34,412 bases of DNA, from assembly GCA_051871515.1 (NCBI GenBank), contig JBJECY010000092.1, positions 1-34,412 on the forward strand, written 5' to 3'. Below the pieces are notes generated by a model. That model worked only from the letters and a program-made list of their open reading frames with translations, searched no databases and was not told the origin of the DNA. The DNA is from SFTJ01 sp051871515. GTDB taxonomy: Bacteria; Bacteroidota; Bacteroidia; Bacteroidales; Muribaculaceae. Every line of letters begins with the position of its first letter. Position 1 is the stretch's first letter. Both the position numbers and the translations under genes were made by a program. Below are positions 1 to 8,596 of the stretch, in pieces.

Positions 1-51
1 TTCCGCCCTGGTTCGCTGTTCAAATGGGAAGCGTGGCGGAATCTGTTGCTG

Positions 52-83
52 CAAAGATACAGTTTTTATTTGAGCGGTGCAAG
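52..83 (-). promoter_or_regulatory. Putative Bacteroidetes-type promoter reading off the left edge
   Basis: On the minus strand there is TATCTTTG at 59-52, a full match to the Bacteroidetes -7 consensus TAnnTTTG. A CTTG at 83-80 sits at the -33 position, 20 bp upstream. It would drive a gene lying left of the window. The -33 element is only a 3/4 match. Confidence 0.4.
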
Positions 84-225
84 TGTTTGGAAATATTATT
101 GAGTAAATGATGGTGGTTTTTAACATTCATTGGTTTCTTTGGAGTTGCTGTGTGTGTTTTTGGAATAATGTTCTCACACCTTTGTGTTGCAGTTTAGAGC
201 AGAATATGGTTGTATAGTGGCAAGG

Positions 226-257
226 TGTGGCTATTATATCTGTATTGCTTAAATTTG
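226..257 (+). promoter_or_regulatory. Candidate promoter of the BspA-family gene
   Basis: TAAATTTG at 250-257 matches the Bacteroidetes -7 consensus TAnnTTTG. TGTG at 226-229 is a 3/4 match to the -33 TTTG at the usual 20-bp spacing. The distance to the chosen ATG is long (about 390 nt). A weaker alternative -7 (TATCTTTA at 576-583, no good -33) lies closer to the gene. Confidence 0.35.
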
Positions 258-368
258 AAGTCAAAAAATGCGGAAAGAGCGTGCGTAACTGTTAAAATAT
301 TGCAAATATGGATAAATTTTGATGCTCATTTGGAATTAAATGTGTAAATTTATCCCAAAAATGGTGCT

Positions 369-388
369 ATCACTTGTTAACAAGTGAT
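369..388. promoter_or_regulatory. Perfect 20-bp palindrome, possible operator
   Basis: The sequence ATCACTTGTTAACAAGTGAT is its own reverse complement with no spacer. Such two-fold symmetric sites usually bind dimeric regulators. It lies between the putative promoter at 226-257 and the BspA-family gene. Its use as an operator is inference. Confidence 0.45.
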
Positions 389-515
389 GCATCATATTAG
401 AGATAATCTGGTATGAAGATGATGGCATATACGTCAAAGTTGCGATACAACCTCTTGAACTACAATAGTTTAGGGGGGGGGTAAAAATGTCGTAGCCCAT
501 TTTTCTAATATCAAA

Positions 516-564
516 ACAGAGCCTTCCGCAGGTGTCAGATAATGGCACATGCGGAAGGCTCTGT
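516..564 (+). promoter_or_regulatory. Long near-perfect hairpin in the leader of the BspA-family gene
   Basis: The arms at 516-530 and 550-564 are perfectly complementary (15 bp). After one mismatch the stem continues with 532-537 against 543-548, including one G-U pair, leaving a 5-nt loop at 538-542. No T tract follows on the plus strand, so it does not look like a simple terminator. An in-frame ATG at 542 falls in the loop, which argues against that start codon. Confidence 0.6.
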
Positions 565-649
565 GCGTTTATGCATATCTTTACCGCATATTGACGGAAC
601 AAATACGAAACACATCAGGCACTCAATTACATTCCAAACACAAAGCAAT

Positions 650-3600
650 ATGATTAAAAATTTACCCAAGAACAGATTTGCGGCGATAGTCGCGCTGTTT
701 ATCTCGCTGTTAATGCCCACAATGGCAAAGGCTCAGGAAGCCTATGCCGTTGAAGACGGCGCAACCCTCACGTTCTATTATGATAACCAACGCGCAACCC
801 GCACCGGCACGGTGTATGGCATTGACCAAAAGCAGGAAAGCAATAATGATGTCCCCGCATGGGCAGGCGCGGGGGCTGGTCAATATAATGATCGGATTAC
901 CAAAGCGGTTTTCGACTCATCGTTCCAAAAGTATCTTCCAAGCAGCACAAGTTATTGGTTATATAACTGCAGAAAAATTGCGGCTATCGAGGGAATTGAG
1001 AACCTCAAAACCGAGAATGTAACCGATATGGGCTATATGTTCCGGGGCTGCAGTTCCTTGACCTCGCTCGACCTATCGAACTTCAATACCGCGAATGTAA
1101 CCGATATGAGATATATGTTCAGCGGATGCAACGCCTTGACCTCGCTCGACGTTTCTGACTTCAACACCGAGAGGGTTACCGATATGAGCACTATGTTCTA
1201 CAACTGCAAAGCTTTGACCTCTCTCGATGTATCCAGCTTTAACACCCAGAATGTAACCGACATGAACTGGATGTTCCGGGGCTGCAGCGCTCTGACCTCG
1301 CTTGACGTATCCGGTTTCAAAACCGAGAATGTAACCAATATGAGCTATATGTTCCGGGGCTGCAGCGCTCTGACCTCGCTTGACCTATCGAACTTCAACA
1401 CCGAGAAGGTAACCAATATGTGCGAGATGTTCTACAACTGCAGCGCACTGACATCGCTTGACCTTACCAACTTCAACACCGCGAAGGTAACCGATATGAG
1501 CGAGATGTTCAGCGAATGCAATTCGCTCAAAACCATATACTGCAACGACACTTGGACGTGCGGTATGTCAACAAATATGTTCGCAGGTTGCACCTCGCTC
1601 AAAGGAGCTGTGGCATACGATGCAAACTATGTAGACGTTTCGATGGCGAACCCCGAGACTGGTTATTTTACAACTATTTCTATTGAGGCATACGCAGTTG
1701 AAAATGGCACTACCCTCACATTCCACTATGACGACAAACGTGACACGCGTAGCGGCACACTATACACAGAACTTGACGAGCATCAATGGACTGGGGCGGA
1801 CATCACGAAAGTAGTTTTCAATGCCTCATTCAAGAAATATCTCCCAACAAGCACGGCTTCTTGGTTCCAAGATTGCACATCACTTGAAACGATCGAGGGA
1901 ATTGAAAACCTCAACACCGAGAATGTAACCGATATGAGCAGTATGTTCAGCGGTTGCAGCGCACTGACCGAGCTCGACGTAACAGACTTCAACACCTCGA
2001 ATGTAACTGATATGAGCAATATGTTCAACGGATGCAGCGCACTCACCACAATTTATTGTAAAGATATTTGGACGTGCGCTGAATCAACAGATATGTTCAA
2101 AGGCTGCACCTCTCTCAAAGGTGCTGTGGCATACGATGCAAGCAAAACCGACGTGACCATGGCGAATCCAGTAACAGGCTACTTCACATGTGATATTGAA
2201 GCCTACGCAGTTGAAGATGGCACAACGCTCACGTTCTATTACGACAAATTGTACGGCACACGCACCGGCACGGTGTATGGCATCGGCCAAAAGAGGGAAG
2301 ACAATAATAATTACCCAGCATGGGCAGGCTCGTATTTTGAATATAATGACCGGATAACCAAAGTGGTATTCGACGCTTCGTTCAAGGATTACCGTCCAAG
2401 CACCACAGAATCCTGGTTCTATAACTGCAGAAAAATTGAGACTATTGAGAGAATTGATAATCTCAACACCGCGAATGTAACTAATATGGGACAACTATTC
2501 AGCGGATGCAACGCCTTGACCTCGCTTGACCTGTCAAACTTCAACACCGAGAATGTAACCGATATGAACACTATGTTCTACAACTGCAAAGCTTTGACCT
2601 CTCTCGATGTATCCAGCTTTAACACCCAGAATGTAACCGACATGCACTGGATGTTCCGCGACTGCAGCGCTCTGACCTCGCTTGACCTATCGAACTTCAT
2701 CACCGAGAAGGTAACTAATATGAACTTTATGTTCGGTTACTGCTATGCCTTAACCACACTTGATATATCGAACTTCAACACCGAGAATGTAACCGATATG
2801 AACAATATGTTCTATAACTGCAGCGCACTCACCACAATTTGTTGTAACGATATCTGGACGTGCAGTTCGTCGTCAAATATGTTCTTAGGTTGTAGCTCGC
2901 TTGTAGGCGCAGTGCCATTCAATTCAAGTAAAGTTGACGTTTCAATGGCGAACCCTTATACCGGTTATTTCACAGCAACAATTGAATTTGAGGCATACGC
3001 AGTTGAAGATGGCACAACACTTACTTTCTACAATGATGGCAAACGTGACACGCGCAGCGGTACGGTGTACACTGCGCTTAACGAGCACAAATGGAGTGAG
3101 TCAGAAATCACAAAAGTTGTATTCGACGTTTCGTTCATAATATATCTCCCAACAAGCACAGCATCCTGGTTCCAAGATTGCTCAAAACTTGAGACTATCG
3201 AGGGAATTGAAAACCTCAACACCGAGAATGTAACCGATATGAGCAATATGTTCAACGGTTGCAGCGCACTGACCGAGCTCGACGTAACAGACTTCAACAC
3301 CTCGAATGTAACTGATATGAGCAATATGTTCAACGGATGCAGCGCACTGACCAAGCTCGACCTGTTGAACTTCAACGCCGAGAAGGTAACCAATATGAGC
3401 AGTATGTTCTCGGGATGCAGCACACTCACCACAATCTGCTGTGAAGATACTTGGACGTGCGATGAGTCAACAGATATGTTCAAAGGTTGCACCTCACTCA
3501 AAGGTGCTGCAGATTACGATGCAAGCAAAGTTGACGTTTCGATGGCTAATCCTGAGACTGGCTATTTCATGAATGGAGAAGCATACGTTGTGGAAAATGA

Positions 3601-5101
3601 TACAACTCTCACGTTCTACTATGATTGGTTACGTAACATGCGTACCGGCACGGTGTATGACATCAACCAAACGCATAGTGGAACTACTAACCCTATATGG
3701 GCCAGCTCCGGGTGGGGTAATTATAATGACAATATTACCAAAGTGGTATTCGACGCATCGTTCAAGGATTACCGTCCAAGCACCACAGAATCCTGGTTCT
3801 ATAACTGCAGAAAAATTGAGACTATCGAGGGAATTGAAAACCTCAACACCGAGAATGTAACTCACATGGGAGGCATGTTCTGGGGCTGCGAATCGCTGAC
3901 CGAGCTCGACGTAACAGGCTTCAACACCGCGAAGGTAACCAACATGCTCGGCACATTCTATGGCTGCAGCTCACTGACCGAGCTCGATGTTACAGGCTTC
4001 GTTACCGATAATGTAACCATTATGGACGGGATGTTCAACCGCTGCAAAAAACTGACCACAATAGACGTTACAGGCTTCAACACTGAGAACGTCACCGACA
4101 TGCACAACATGTTCTTATACTGCTTCGCTTTGGAGTGGCTCGACCTGTCAAACTTCAACACCGAGAAGGTAACTGATATGCATGAGATGTTCTTAAACTG
4201 CAACGCGCTTAAAACCATCTACTGCAACGACACTTGGAAGTGCGATGTGTCAACAAATATGTTCTACGGTTGCACCTCACTCAAAGGTGCTGTGTCATAC
4301 AGTTCAAGCAACAAAACTGACGTATCGATGGCGAACCCCGAGACTGGTTATTTCACAGCCACTACTATTGAGGCATACGCAGTTGAAAATGGCAAAACAC
4401 TCACGTTCTATAATGATTTCAAACGTGCAACCCACACCGGCACGGTGTATGATATTGGCAACACTAACGGTAACACTTATATTACGAAAGCGGTGTTCGA
4501 CGATTCATTCAAAACCTATCTCCCAACAAGCACGGCATCCTGGTTCCAAGATTGCTCAAAACTTGAGACTATCGAGGGAATTGAAAACCTCAACACCGAG
4601 AATGTAACCGATATGAGCAATATGTTCAACGGATGCAGCGCACTGACCGAGCTCGACGTAACAGGCTTCAACACAGAGAATGCAACTGATATGAGCAATA
4701 TGTTCAACGGATGCGAATCGCTGACCGAACTCGACGTTTCCAAATTCAACACCGAGAAGGTAACTGATATGAGCAATATGTTCGACGGATGCAGCGCACT
4801 GACCACAATCTATTGCAACGACACTTGGTCGTGCGGCATGTCAACCGACATGTTCCTCGATTGTACCTCGCTTGTGGGCGCAGTGGCATACGATGCAAAC
4901 TATGTGGATGTGACCATGGCAAACCCCGAGACTGGCTATTTCACTAAGGGCGGTGCTTCGTCGGTATCACAGATCAATGCAGACAATGGCAACCGTGTCA
5001 CCGGCATCTACAACCTGAACGGCATGAAGATGCAAGATGACCTGCAATATCTGCCCGCCGGAATCTATATCGTCAACGGCAAAAAGGTGATTAAGAGATA
5101 A
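650..5101 (+). CDS. BspA-family leucine-rich-repeat surface protein with six modules
   Basis: A secreted giant of 1483 residues. The ATG at 650 is preferred over the in-frame ATG at 542 because it opens a clean signal peptide (residues 1-28 ending AKA-Q, no lipobox). The body is dozens of about 25-residue BspA/DUF285 leucine-rich repeats with cores such as NVTDMSNMFNGCSALTELDV. They are grouped in six modules that each begin EAYAVE-x(2)-TLTF and end near MANPETGYFT, starting at nt 737, 1685, 2198, 2990, 3578 and 4370. Modules 1, 3 and 5 share a longer head with YNCRKI; modules 2, 4 and 6 share a shorter head with PTSTASWFQDC. The last 45 or so residues (GIYNLNGMKM ... LPAGIYIVNGKKVIKR) resemble a Por/T9SS type A sorting tail. 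BspA-type repeats are known from adhesins binding matrix proteins or other bacteria; an adhesion role here is inference. It stands alone, with a strong terminator 76 bp downstream. Confidence 0.93.
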   Translation: MIKNLPKNRFAAIVALFISLLMPTMAKAQEAYAVEDGATLTFYYDNQRATRTGTVYGIDQKQESNNDVPAWAGAGAGQYNDRITKAVFDSSFQKYLPSSTSYWLYNCRKIAAIEGIENLKTENVTDMGYMFRGCSSLTSLDLSNFNTANVTDMRYMFSGCNALTSLDVSDFNTERVTDMSTMFYNCKALTSLDVSSFNTQNVTDMNWMFRGCSALTSLDVSGFKTENVTNMSYMFRGCSALTSLDLSNFNTEKVTNMCEMFYNCSALTSLDLTNFNTAKVTDMSEMFSECNSLKTIYCNDTWTCGMSTNMFAGCTSLKGAVAYDANYVDVSMANPETGYFTTISIEAYAVENGTTLTFHYDDKRDTRSGTLYTELDEHQWTGADITKVVFNASFKKYLPTSTASWFQDCTSLETIEGIENLNTENVTDMSSMFSGCSALTELDVTDFNTSNVTDMSNMFNGCSALTTIYCKDIWTCAESTDMFKGCTSLKGAVAYDASKTDVTMANPVTGYFTCDIEAYAVEDGTTLTFYYDKLYGTRTGTVYGIGQKREDNNNYPAWAGSYFEYNDRITKVVFDASFKDYRPSTTESWFYNCRKIETIERIDNLNTANVTNMGQLFSGCNALTSLDLSNFNTENVTDMNTMFYNCKALTSLDVSSFNTQNVTDMHWMFRDCSALTSLDLSNFITEKVTNMNFMFGYCYALTTLDISNFNTENVTDMNNMFYNCSALTTICCNDIWTCSSSSNMFLGCSSLVGAVPFNSSKVDVSMANPYTGYFTATIEFEAYAVEDGTTLTFYNDGKRDTRSGTVYTALNEHKWSESEITKVVFDVSFIIYLPTSTASWFQDCSKLETIEGIENLNTENVTDMSNMFNGCSALTELDVTDFNTSNVTDMSNMFNGCSALTKLDLLNFNAEKVTNMSSMFSGCSTLTTICCEDTWTCDESTDMFKGCTSLKGAADYDASKVDVSMANPETGYFMNGEAYVVENDTTLTFYYDWLRNMRTGTVYDINQTHSGTTNPIWASSGWGNYNDNITKVVFDASFKDYRPSTTESWFYNCRKIETIEGIENLNTENVTHMGGMFWGCESLTELDVTGFNTAKVTNMLGTFYGCSSLTELDVTGFVTDNVTIMDGMFNRCKKLTTIDVTGFNTENVTDMHNMFLYCFALEWLDLSNFNTEKVTDMHEMFLNCNALKTIYCNDTWKCDVSTNMFYGCTSLKGAVSYSSSNKTDVSMANPETGYFTATTIEAYAVENGKTLTFYNDFKRATHTGTVYDIGNTNGNTYITKAVFDDSFKTYLPTSTASWFQDCSKLETIEGIENLNTENVTDMSNMFNGCSALTELDVTGFNTENATDMSNMFNGCESLTELDVSKFNTEKVTDMSNMFDGCSALTTIYCNDTWSCGMSTDMFLDCTSLVGAVAYDANYVDVTMANPETGYFTKGGASSVSQINADNGNRVTGIYNLNGMKMQDDLQYLPAGIYIVNGKKVIKR

Positions 5102-5115
5102 TATTTTCCTCGATA

Positions 5116-5160
5116 GTCTGACTGGTCTGACGAGTCCGACCGGTCGGACAAATCTGGACG
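5116..5160. repeat. Five degenerate 9-nt tandem repeats of GTCYGAC type
   Basis: Units of nine bases begin at 5116, 5125, 5134, 5143 and 5152: GTCTGACTG, GTCTGACGA, GTCCGACCG, GTCGGACAA and ATCTGGACG. Units three and four form a perfect 16-bp palindrome, GTCCGACCGGTCGGAC, at 5134-5149. It lies between the stop codon of the BspA-family gene and its terminator. Function is unknown. Confidence 0.7.
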
Positions 5161-5176
5161 TTCATAACGCAAAAAG

Positions 5177-5211
5177 CATCGCATACCGTTTATGGCATGC
5201 GATGTTTTTTT
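5177..5211 (+). terminator. Rho-independent terminator of the BspA-family gene
   Basis: CATCGCAT at 5177-5184 pairs with ATGCGATG at 5197-5204. Three further pairs follow inside after one mismatch, and a run of seven T comes immediately after. It is preceded by five A, so it could act in both directions. Confidence 0.88.
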
Positions 5212-5238
5212 GTTTTGTATGGCATATATGGGGATAAT

Positions 5239-5655
5239 GTAGGGGCGCGTATCGCAATACGCCCAAAAACACCAAACACGCCACACGCGCCATTCGGTCA
5301 CACGTAGGGGCGTATCGCAATACGCCCAAAACACACGCAAAATCACATGCCCAAAACACCAACCACGCCACACGCGTTGTCCGGCCGCATGTTGGGGCGT
5401 ATCGAATACGCCCAAAATACATGCGTTGTTTGTCGCCACGCCATCGCCGCATTATTTATTACCACGCCGCGGTCGCCGGGCGTATTGCTATACGCCCCTA
5501 CAACATGGCATGTGGAATCCGAATCACATATATTAAAACCCGGGCATACCGATTCCGGGCGTATTGCTATACGCCCCTACGGGTTGGCATCAACAACACC
5601 CGGCGTGGCATCAACATTATTTATTGGGAACGGGCGTATTGCTATACGCCCCTAC
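5239..5655. repeat. Cluster 1 of palindromic repeats, six copies
   Basis: Six copies of a REP-like palindrome with core GGGCGTATTGCnATACGCCC lie at 5239-5264, 5304-5327, 5391-5413, 5478-5501, 5557-5580 and 5632-5655. Each carries GTAG (GTTG in the third copy) on one side only, so orientation can be read: the first three copies face one way and the last three the other. The copies at 5478 and 5557 are exactly 79 bp apart and share flanking text (ACAACATGGCAT, GCATACCGATTC) with the cluster near 26 kb. The last copy ends 14 bp from the stop codon of the convergent channel gene. The cluster fills the gap between two convergent genes, where it may act as a bidirectional transcription or mRNA-end element. 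Confidence 0.9.
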
Positions 5656-5668
5656 ACATCGCATCACA

Positions 5669-8527
5669 TTATTTGTTGGTGATTGGCAAATTCACGGTAT
5701 CGCGAATGTGAATGTCGGCTTGCGGGAACGGAATTTCAATGTTGTTTTCGTTGAGCACGTTATAGATAGCCTCGTTGGCCTCTCCCACAAAGCCCACCTT
5801 TTCCTCAACCAAAACCCAAACCACCACCACAAGGTCAACGCTGCTGTCGCCAAAGCCTGAGAACGCCACGCTCACCGATGTGCCTTTCTTCACAAGGTTT
5901 GGTTGCTTGTCGCGTCGTGCATCAATGATTTGGTTGATGCGGGCCACCAGCAACTCGCGCACCTGCTGCACGTTGGTGCCGTAAGCCACGCCCACAGGAA
6001 TCTTCACCATCTCATATTTGTGGTTGCGAGTGAGGTTCTTGAAGTTCTTGCTGAAAAGCTGCGAATTGAGGAATGCAATCACGCAACCGTCGCGGGTGAC
6101 AATCTGCGTGCTCTGATAGGTGATTGACTCCACCTTTCCGGCGATGCCGTCGCACTCAATGTAGTCGCCAATGCGTATGCGCCCGGTCATGAGTGAGAGT
6201 CCGTAGAAGAAGTTCTCAAGAAGATCCTTCATGGCAAAACCCATACCAGTGGCAAGACCGGTGGTGATGATGGTGATGCCGCTCTTGGGCACATTGAGCA
6301 TATACAGAATCATAATGAAATACGAGCCCCACACCAGCAAGGTGATGATGTTGTTGGCGAGGGTGATATTGGTGTTTGGCAAAACCACCTCTTCGTCCTG
6401 ATGTCCGCGCTCACGCAGTTTCTTTTTCTCCTGGGCAATAAACATCTCGTTGCGCTTGTTCTTGATTTCGCGATAGATGGCGTGTCCGGCATAGTTGATA
6501 TACTTAAAGAAGAAGAAGAGCGAAATCACATAGCACAGCTTCTCAATTGAGAGTTGCATAAACGACGACGAGATGAAGTCGATGCTCAGATACTTGAAGA
6601 ACAGGTCGGTCATGTCGAACATATCGGCTGCCATATACAAGCTGCCCAGCACCGACACCACAGCCAGCATCGGAATGACGGCTTGGGTGACGAGGTCGAA
6701 CATCCAAGTGCTCTCAATATAGTCGCCTTTGAGCATCTTTTTCTTGATGTTGTCGCGCATGGTGTAGATGAGGCTGGCGAGCTTCTTCTCGTTTTCCTGC
6801 AACTTGCCGTTGAGGGCTTTGCGCTCGTCATCAGAGGTTGTTGCGGCAATCTTGGCTTTGAGGTCGTCGATGGTTTTATGAAGCTTGTCGGTGGGCAGGC
6901 GGCCGTTGTTTTTCTCTTTATACACCTTCTGCACCCGTTTGAGCAGAGTGCTTGTTTCATAGATTTTGCAGAGGTCGAAGAGGAATGTGATGGTTTGTAT
7001 GCAAGCCAGCTGGAAGGTCCACCAAATCATTATCTCCACAGCCAACAGGGTGTAGCCAATGAGCGACACCACGCAAGCCACCACCATGGCAACGAGCGAA
7101 ATCACGGTGTAAATCATATCGCTGCCGGGGATTGCCACCTTGCGACGGCGCAACGTGGATGCTTGCCACAGGGTGAACACCACCAAGATGGGCGGGAAGA
7201 TGAGGTTAACCAGATTGTTGGGGATGAACACAATGCGGAACAGAATCACCACAAACGCCATGATGAGGAACGGCATATACTGCTTCACGCCCTCCTTGAT
7301 TTGCCCACCCGTGAGACGGAAGAGCAACGAGAGCAAGATAAACACCACCAGCCACGAGAACTCAAGCAGCAGCCCAATGGCCATGATGAGGAAGTTGTTG
7401 GTGATAAACGATTTGGCAATTGCCACTGTAATCATGAAGATGATGAATCCGCACGCCAACAGCAGCACAGGCTTCTTTTGGCGATATTCCTCGGTTTCGC
7501 GGATGCGTCGCGGCAGCAACCAGCGAATAATCACCTGGCTCAGTATGGTTGACACCAGCACATAAAAGAGAATGAACAGCGAGGTGATGGGGATAATCAT
7601 GCCACGCCACTGCGAGCGCGAGTTGTGGGTGTGGCGCTGTTCGCTGGCCGGTTGGGCATCGTCGGCATTGGCTGCCGCGGGCTGTGCCGCCGCGCCGCTG
7701 TCGTCAAATGCCACATACTTATCGTCGATTTCGCTACGCACCTGCCACAACATGCGGTTGAAGTTGAAGAGTATCTTCAAATAGCTGTCGCCGCGGTTGT
7801 TGAAGATGCTGCGTCGCAGCATCTCATATTTGCTTTGAGCATACTCGTTGAGCTGCCCCACGCGATTGGTGACGCGCTCATAATGGCGCGAGTCTTTCTC
7901 GAGTTTGGTCATGAGGCGGGCAAGATTGTTGCGGAGCGCCTTGGCATAGATGAGACACTCGCCGCGCGCCTTTTGCTCATATTCATCGAGCACAAAAGGC
8001 TCTTCGCCGTTGGCTTTGGCGATACTGTCGAGGCGTTCCTGCATGCGACGCATCACAGTGGTGTCAGGCTCAGCGGTGTTGCTGCTTTTGCGCGGCTTGG
8101 CGTTGAGTGCCGGAGGCAGGTTTTCAAGCGAGTTGATGAGGAGGTCGTAACGGTCAACCTCGCTTTTGAGCCTTATGCGCACTTTTTCATAAGGCATATT
8201 ATCGGCATTGAGGCTCTGATACATCTCGGTGGCTTGCTGGCAGGCATAAGCCATATCGAAGGTGAAACCGTCCTTCTGCGAATAGAGTATCAGCGAGATT
8301 TGGTTGCACTTTTGCAGTGTGAGCACCAACTGGTCATGCTGCTCCTTGGTGCGCTGCTCATAGATGTTCAAAATGGCCTTTTGCTTCAGATAGGAGCGTT
8401 GCAGCTCGGCGCGAAGCACATTGAGCGTCTGCTCGAAGTTTTTCTCCTTGAGCACCGCATTGGCGCTTGCCACACTCAGCAAGAGCATGAGCAACGCCGC
8501 AATAAATCGAGTGGTAGGTTTGTTCAT
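5669..8527 (-). CDS. MscS-family mechanosensitive channel, large MscK/MscM-like form
   Basis: Predicted membrane channel that opens on increased membrane tension to release osmolytes after hypo-osmotic shock. The ATG at 8527 gives a typical signal peptide (about 24 residues ending ASANA, with TTRFIAALLMLLLSV inside); an ATG 11 codons upstream, at 8560, is also possible. A mostly helical, charged periplasmic region follows to about residue 290, then roughly ten membrane segments. The C-terminal third is the MscS core: a glycine/alanine-rich pore helix (GLATGMGFAMKDLLENFFYG, about residue 755) and the beta domain motif GRIRIGDYIECDGIAGKVE with VTRDG and AFLNSQLFSKNF. At about 952 residues it is the long, multi-TM type rather than the 286-residue E. 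coli MscS type. It follows the LD-carboxypeptidase gene, and both are probably transcribed from 9696-9665. The pairing links envelope turnover with osmotic protection (inference). Confidence 0.9.
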   Translation of the reverse strand: MNKPTTRFIAALLMLLLSVASANAVLKEKNFEQTLNVLRAELQRSYLKQKAILNIYEQRTKEQHDQLVLTLQKCNQISLILYSQKDGFTFDMAYACQQATEMYQSLNADNMPYEKVRIRLKSEVDRYDLLINSLENLPPALNAKPRKSSNTAEPDTTVMRRMQERLDSIAKANGEEPFVLDEYEQKARGECLIYAKALRNNLARLMTKLEKDSRHYERVTNRVGQLNEYAQSKYEMLRRSIFNNRGDSYLKILFNFNRMLWQVRSEIDDKYVAFDDSGAAAQPAAANADDAQPASEQRHTHNSRSQWRGMIIPITSLFILFYVLVSTILSQVIIRWLLPRRIRETEEYRQKKPVLLLACGFIIFMITVAIAKSFITNNFLIMAIGLLLEFSWLVVFILLSLLFRLTGGQIKEGVKQYMPFLIMAFVVILFRIVFIPNNLVNLIFPPILVVFTLWQASTLRRRKVAIPGSDMIYTVISLVAMVVACVVSLIGYTLLAVEIMIWWTFQLACIQTITFLFDLCKIYETSTLLKRVQKVYKEKNNGRLPTDKLHKTIDDLKAKIAATTSDDERKALNGKLQENEKKLASLIYTMRDNIKKKMLKGDYIESTWMFDLVTQAVIPMLAVVSVLGSLYMAADMFDMTDLFFKYLSIDFISSSFMQLSIEKLCYVISLFFFFKYINYAGHAIYREIKNKRNEMFIAQEKKKLRERGHQDEEVVLPNTNITLANNIITLLVWGSYFIMILYMLNVPKSGITIITTGLATGMGFAMKDLLENFFYGLSLMTGRIRIGDYIECDGIAGKVESITYQSTQIVTRDGCVIAFLNSQLFSKNFKNLTRNHKYEMVKIPVGVAYGTNVQQVRELLVARINQIIDARRDKQPNLVKKGTSVSVAFSGFGDSSVDLVVVVWVLVEEKVGFVGEANEAIYNVLNENNIEIPFPQADIHIRDTVNLPITNK

Positions 8528-8596
8528 CTTGTAGTGGTTATCGGGTTTATTTATCATCACAATTGTTGGAATTTTTCTTCAGTCAGGGGTTTCGGC

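Larger units (their letters stand above)
84..649. other. Long structured intergenic leader upstream of the BspA-family gene
   Basis: No convincing coding sequence is present. It contains a possible plus-strand promoter (TGTG at 226-229, 20 bp, TAAATTTG at 250-257), a perfect 20-bp palindrome at 369-388, a run of nine G at 473-481, and a long hairpin at 516-564. If the promoter is used, the mRNA has a 5' leader of roughly 385 nt carrying all three of the other elements. Confidence 0.55.

Noticed and set aside
5347..5711. Overlapping plus-strand frames with repeated peptides such as GRIAIRPY and RAYCYTPL.
   Set aside because: They are direct translations of the palindromic repeats in three frames; the same peptides reappear at 25741-26329 for the same reason.
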